In this document: piece by piece, positions 63,092 through 64,000 of the stretch | Layout of the letters: every line of letters starts with the position of its first letter | Position numbering within the stretch: position 1 is the stretch's first letter | Source of the DNA: Burkholderia sp. SRS-46 | GTDB lineage: Bacteria > Pseudomonadota > Gammaproteobacteria > Burkholderiales > Burkholderiaceae | NCBI RefSeq assembly: GCF_004343775.1 | Contig: NZ_PTXL01000001.1 | Span: 496,001 to 560,000 of the forward strand | DNA: 64,000 nt | Direction of reading: 5' to 3' | Made by a program: the position numbers and the translations under genes | Notes under the pieces: model-generated | What the model was told of the DNA's origin: nothing | The model's input: only the letters and a program-made list of their open reading frames with translations | Databases searched by the model: none

Positions 63092-63925
63092 ATGGATGAA
63101 GCTAAACGCAAGGCATTCGCAGAGGATGGGGCGGTTCTGATCGAAGGCCTTCTCAACGAAGAACAGCTGGCGATGTGCCGCGCGGCATACGACTGGGGTA
63201 TCGAAAACCCCGGGCCGATGGCCTCCACGCTCTTGAACGGATCCGAGTCCAGATCGCACGTCGACAACGCGAATCCGTATGCAAAGGAACGGCTCGACGA
63301 ACTGGTCAGCCAACTGCCGCTCGGCAAACTGTATGCAGAACTGTGGGGCTCCACGAACGTCTGGTATTTCGCCGAGGAACTCTTTCTCAAGCGGGGAGGC
63401 AAGGGTGCGCGCTCGCTGTGGCACCAGGACACGTCGTACCTGCCGTGGCAAGGGATGCACTTCGGCAACGCGTGGATCAGCTTCGAGGCCGTCCCGAAGC
63501 GCAACGCGCTGGAGATCATCCGGGGCTCGCATCGCGGCGTGCGCCATGACGGCACCACGTTCCAGAATGCCGAGGATCCCACCGAGCCGCTGCATGGCGG
63601 CGGCGTGTGGCCGCGGATGCCGGACATCGAAGCCGAGCGTCGCGCCGACCCGAATGCGTACGACGTCATGTCGTGGGCGACGAAGCCGGGCGACGTGTTG
63701 CTGCTGCATCCCGGCGTGCTGCATGGCGGCGGGATGGTCGATCGCGACTTCCCGGACCGCAACACGCTCGTGCTGCGCTTCTTCGGCGACGACGCGACCT
63801 TCAGCCCGCTTCCGGAGAACAGCGCGTCGGGCTTCACGCCGGCGGGCATCCTGTTCGTCGAGGAGCTGATGTCGCTGAAGGCCGGCGAGCCGTTCCGCGC
63901 CCCCTGTTTCCGTCAACTCGTCTGA
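63092..63925 (+). CDS. PhyH-family Fe(II)/2-oxoglutarate dioxygenase
   Basis: A 277-residue non-haem iron oxygenase of the phytanoyl-CoA dioxygenase family. The facial triad is visible: His111 and Asp113 in WHQDTSY, and His211 in LHGGG. An arginine in NTLVLRFFGDD is suited to binding 2-oxoglutarate. These enzymes hydroxylate or otherwise oxidise small molecules, including natural-product intermediates. The ATG at 63092 has AGGAGATGA upstream. It begins the second transcription unit of the amine-oxidoreductase cluster. Confidence 0.92.
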   Translation: MDEAKRKAFAEDGAVLIEGLLNEEQLAMCRAAYDWGIENPGPMASTLLNGSESRSHVDNANPYAKERLDELVSQLPLGKLYAELWGSTNVWYFAEELFLKRGGKGARSLWHQDTSYLPWQGMHFGNAWISFEAVPKRNALEIIRGSHRGVRHDGTTFQNAEDPTEPLHGGGVWPRMPDIEAERRADPNAYDVMSWATKPGDVLLLHPGVLHGGGMVDRDFPDRNTLVLRFFGDDATFSPLPENSASGFTPAGILFVEELMSLKAGEPFRAPCFRQLV

Positions 63926-63943
63926 ACAAGGAGAATCAACGTC

Positions 63944-64000
63944 ATGGCAACGACCCACAAGCGGCAATCGATCATTCCGGCCGCGTTCCAGCCGTGGTAC
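63944..64000 (+). CDS. Start of a further gene, cut by the window edge
   Basis: An ATG at 63944 with a good AAGGAGA site 18 bp after the PhyH gene begins MATTHKRQSIIPAAFQPWY, open to the edge. The KRQSIIP..FQP.Y pattern is reminiscent of RidA/YjgF-type imine deaminases, which would suit an amine-oxidation pathway, but 19 residues are too few to be sure. Confidence 0.45.
   Translation, partial: MATTHKRQSIIPAAFQPWY

Overview
The window is a very GC-rich chromosomal segment that fits Burkholderia, most likely the Burkholderia cepacia complex. This rests on base composition, gene families and gene order (recC-recB-recD, an FbpABC-type iron transporter, AmrAB/MexXY-type RND pumps). It is a genus-level inference. 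I see no insertion sequence, prophage, plasmid backbone or CRISPR array. Coding density is high, and most long antisense open frames are GC-driven shadows.

Layout. 1-9.5 kb: the end of an MscS channel gene, an Lrp/AsnC regulator with its own Lrp-like box, a three-gene ferric-iron ABC transporter read leftward behind a Fur box, a 54-residue membrane protein, an amino-acid permease behind a HutC-like operator, and a FUSC membrane protein. 9.7-19.4 kb: recC-recB-recD-arfB, four genes chained by ATGA-type overlaps. 19.4-25.2 kb: an EAL phosphodiesterase, an EamA exporter, two small lipoproteins, and thiC with a TPP riboswitch and a clear terminator. 25.5-30.5 kb: an MXKDX-repeat protein, a b-type cytochrome and a Tat-lipoprotein molybdoenzyme; then a toxin-antitoxin locus whose toxin has shrunk to a 37-codon remnant; then EamA and MFS exporters. 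30.7-36.5 kb: a LacI-controlled ABC importer with a metallophosphoesterase at its end. 36.7-37.05 kb: a tRNA-Leu(UAA) gene interrupted by a 256-nt Azoarcus-like group I intron. 37.1-45.9 kb: an Lrp regulator divergent from a PLP gamma-lyase/synthase, small lipoprotein and hypothetical genes, and an RpiR regulator divergent from gamma-glutamyltranspeptidase and a dicarboxylate/amino-acid symporter.

46-59.2 kb is a signalling and efflux island. One RND pump (adaptor, pump, outer-membrane factor) lies between two paralogous two-component systems. A third, orphan sensor kinase forms a 768-bp inverted repeat with one of the pump-linked kinases, and the repeats enclose a glycosyltransferase-deacetylase pair.

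59.2-64 kb holds the best candidate for an undescribed system. It comprises a Tat-exported flavin amine oxidoreductase, a membrane-anchored dihaem cytochrome c, an unrecognised seven-helix membrane protein, a TetR regulator, a PhyH-type Fe(II)/2-oxoglutarate dioxygenase and the start of a further gene. Its two transcription units are each preceded by a copy of the same ~70-bp element (hairpin, T-tract, TCATGACCTA block). A flavoenzyme next to a cytochrome c suggests a periplasmic amine dehydrogenase that passes electrons to cytochrome c, as in NicA2/CycN, followed by an oxygenase step. The substrate is unknown.
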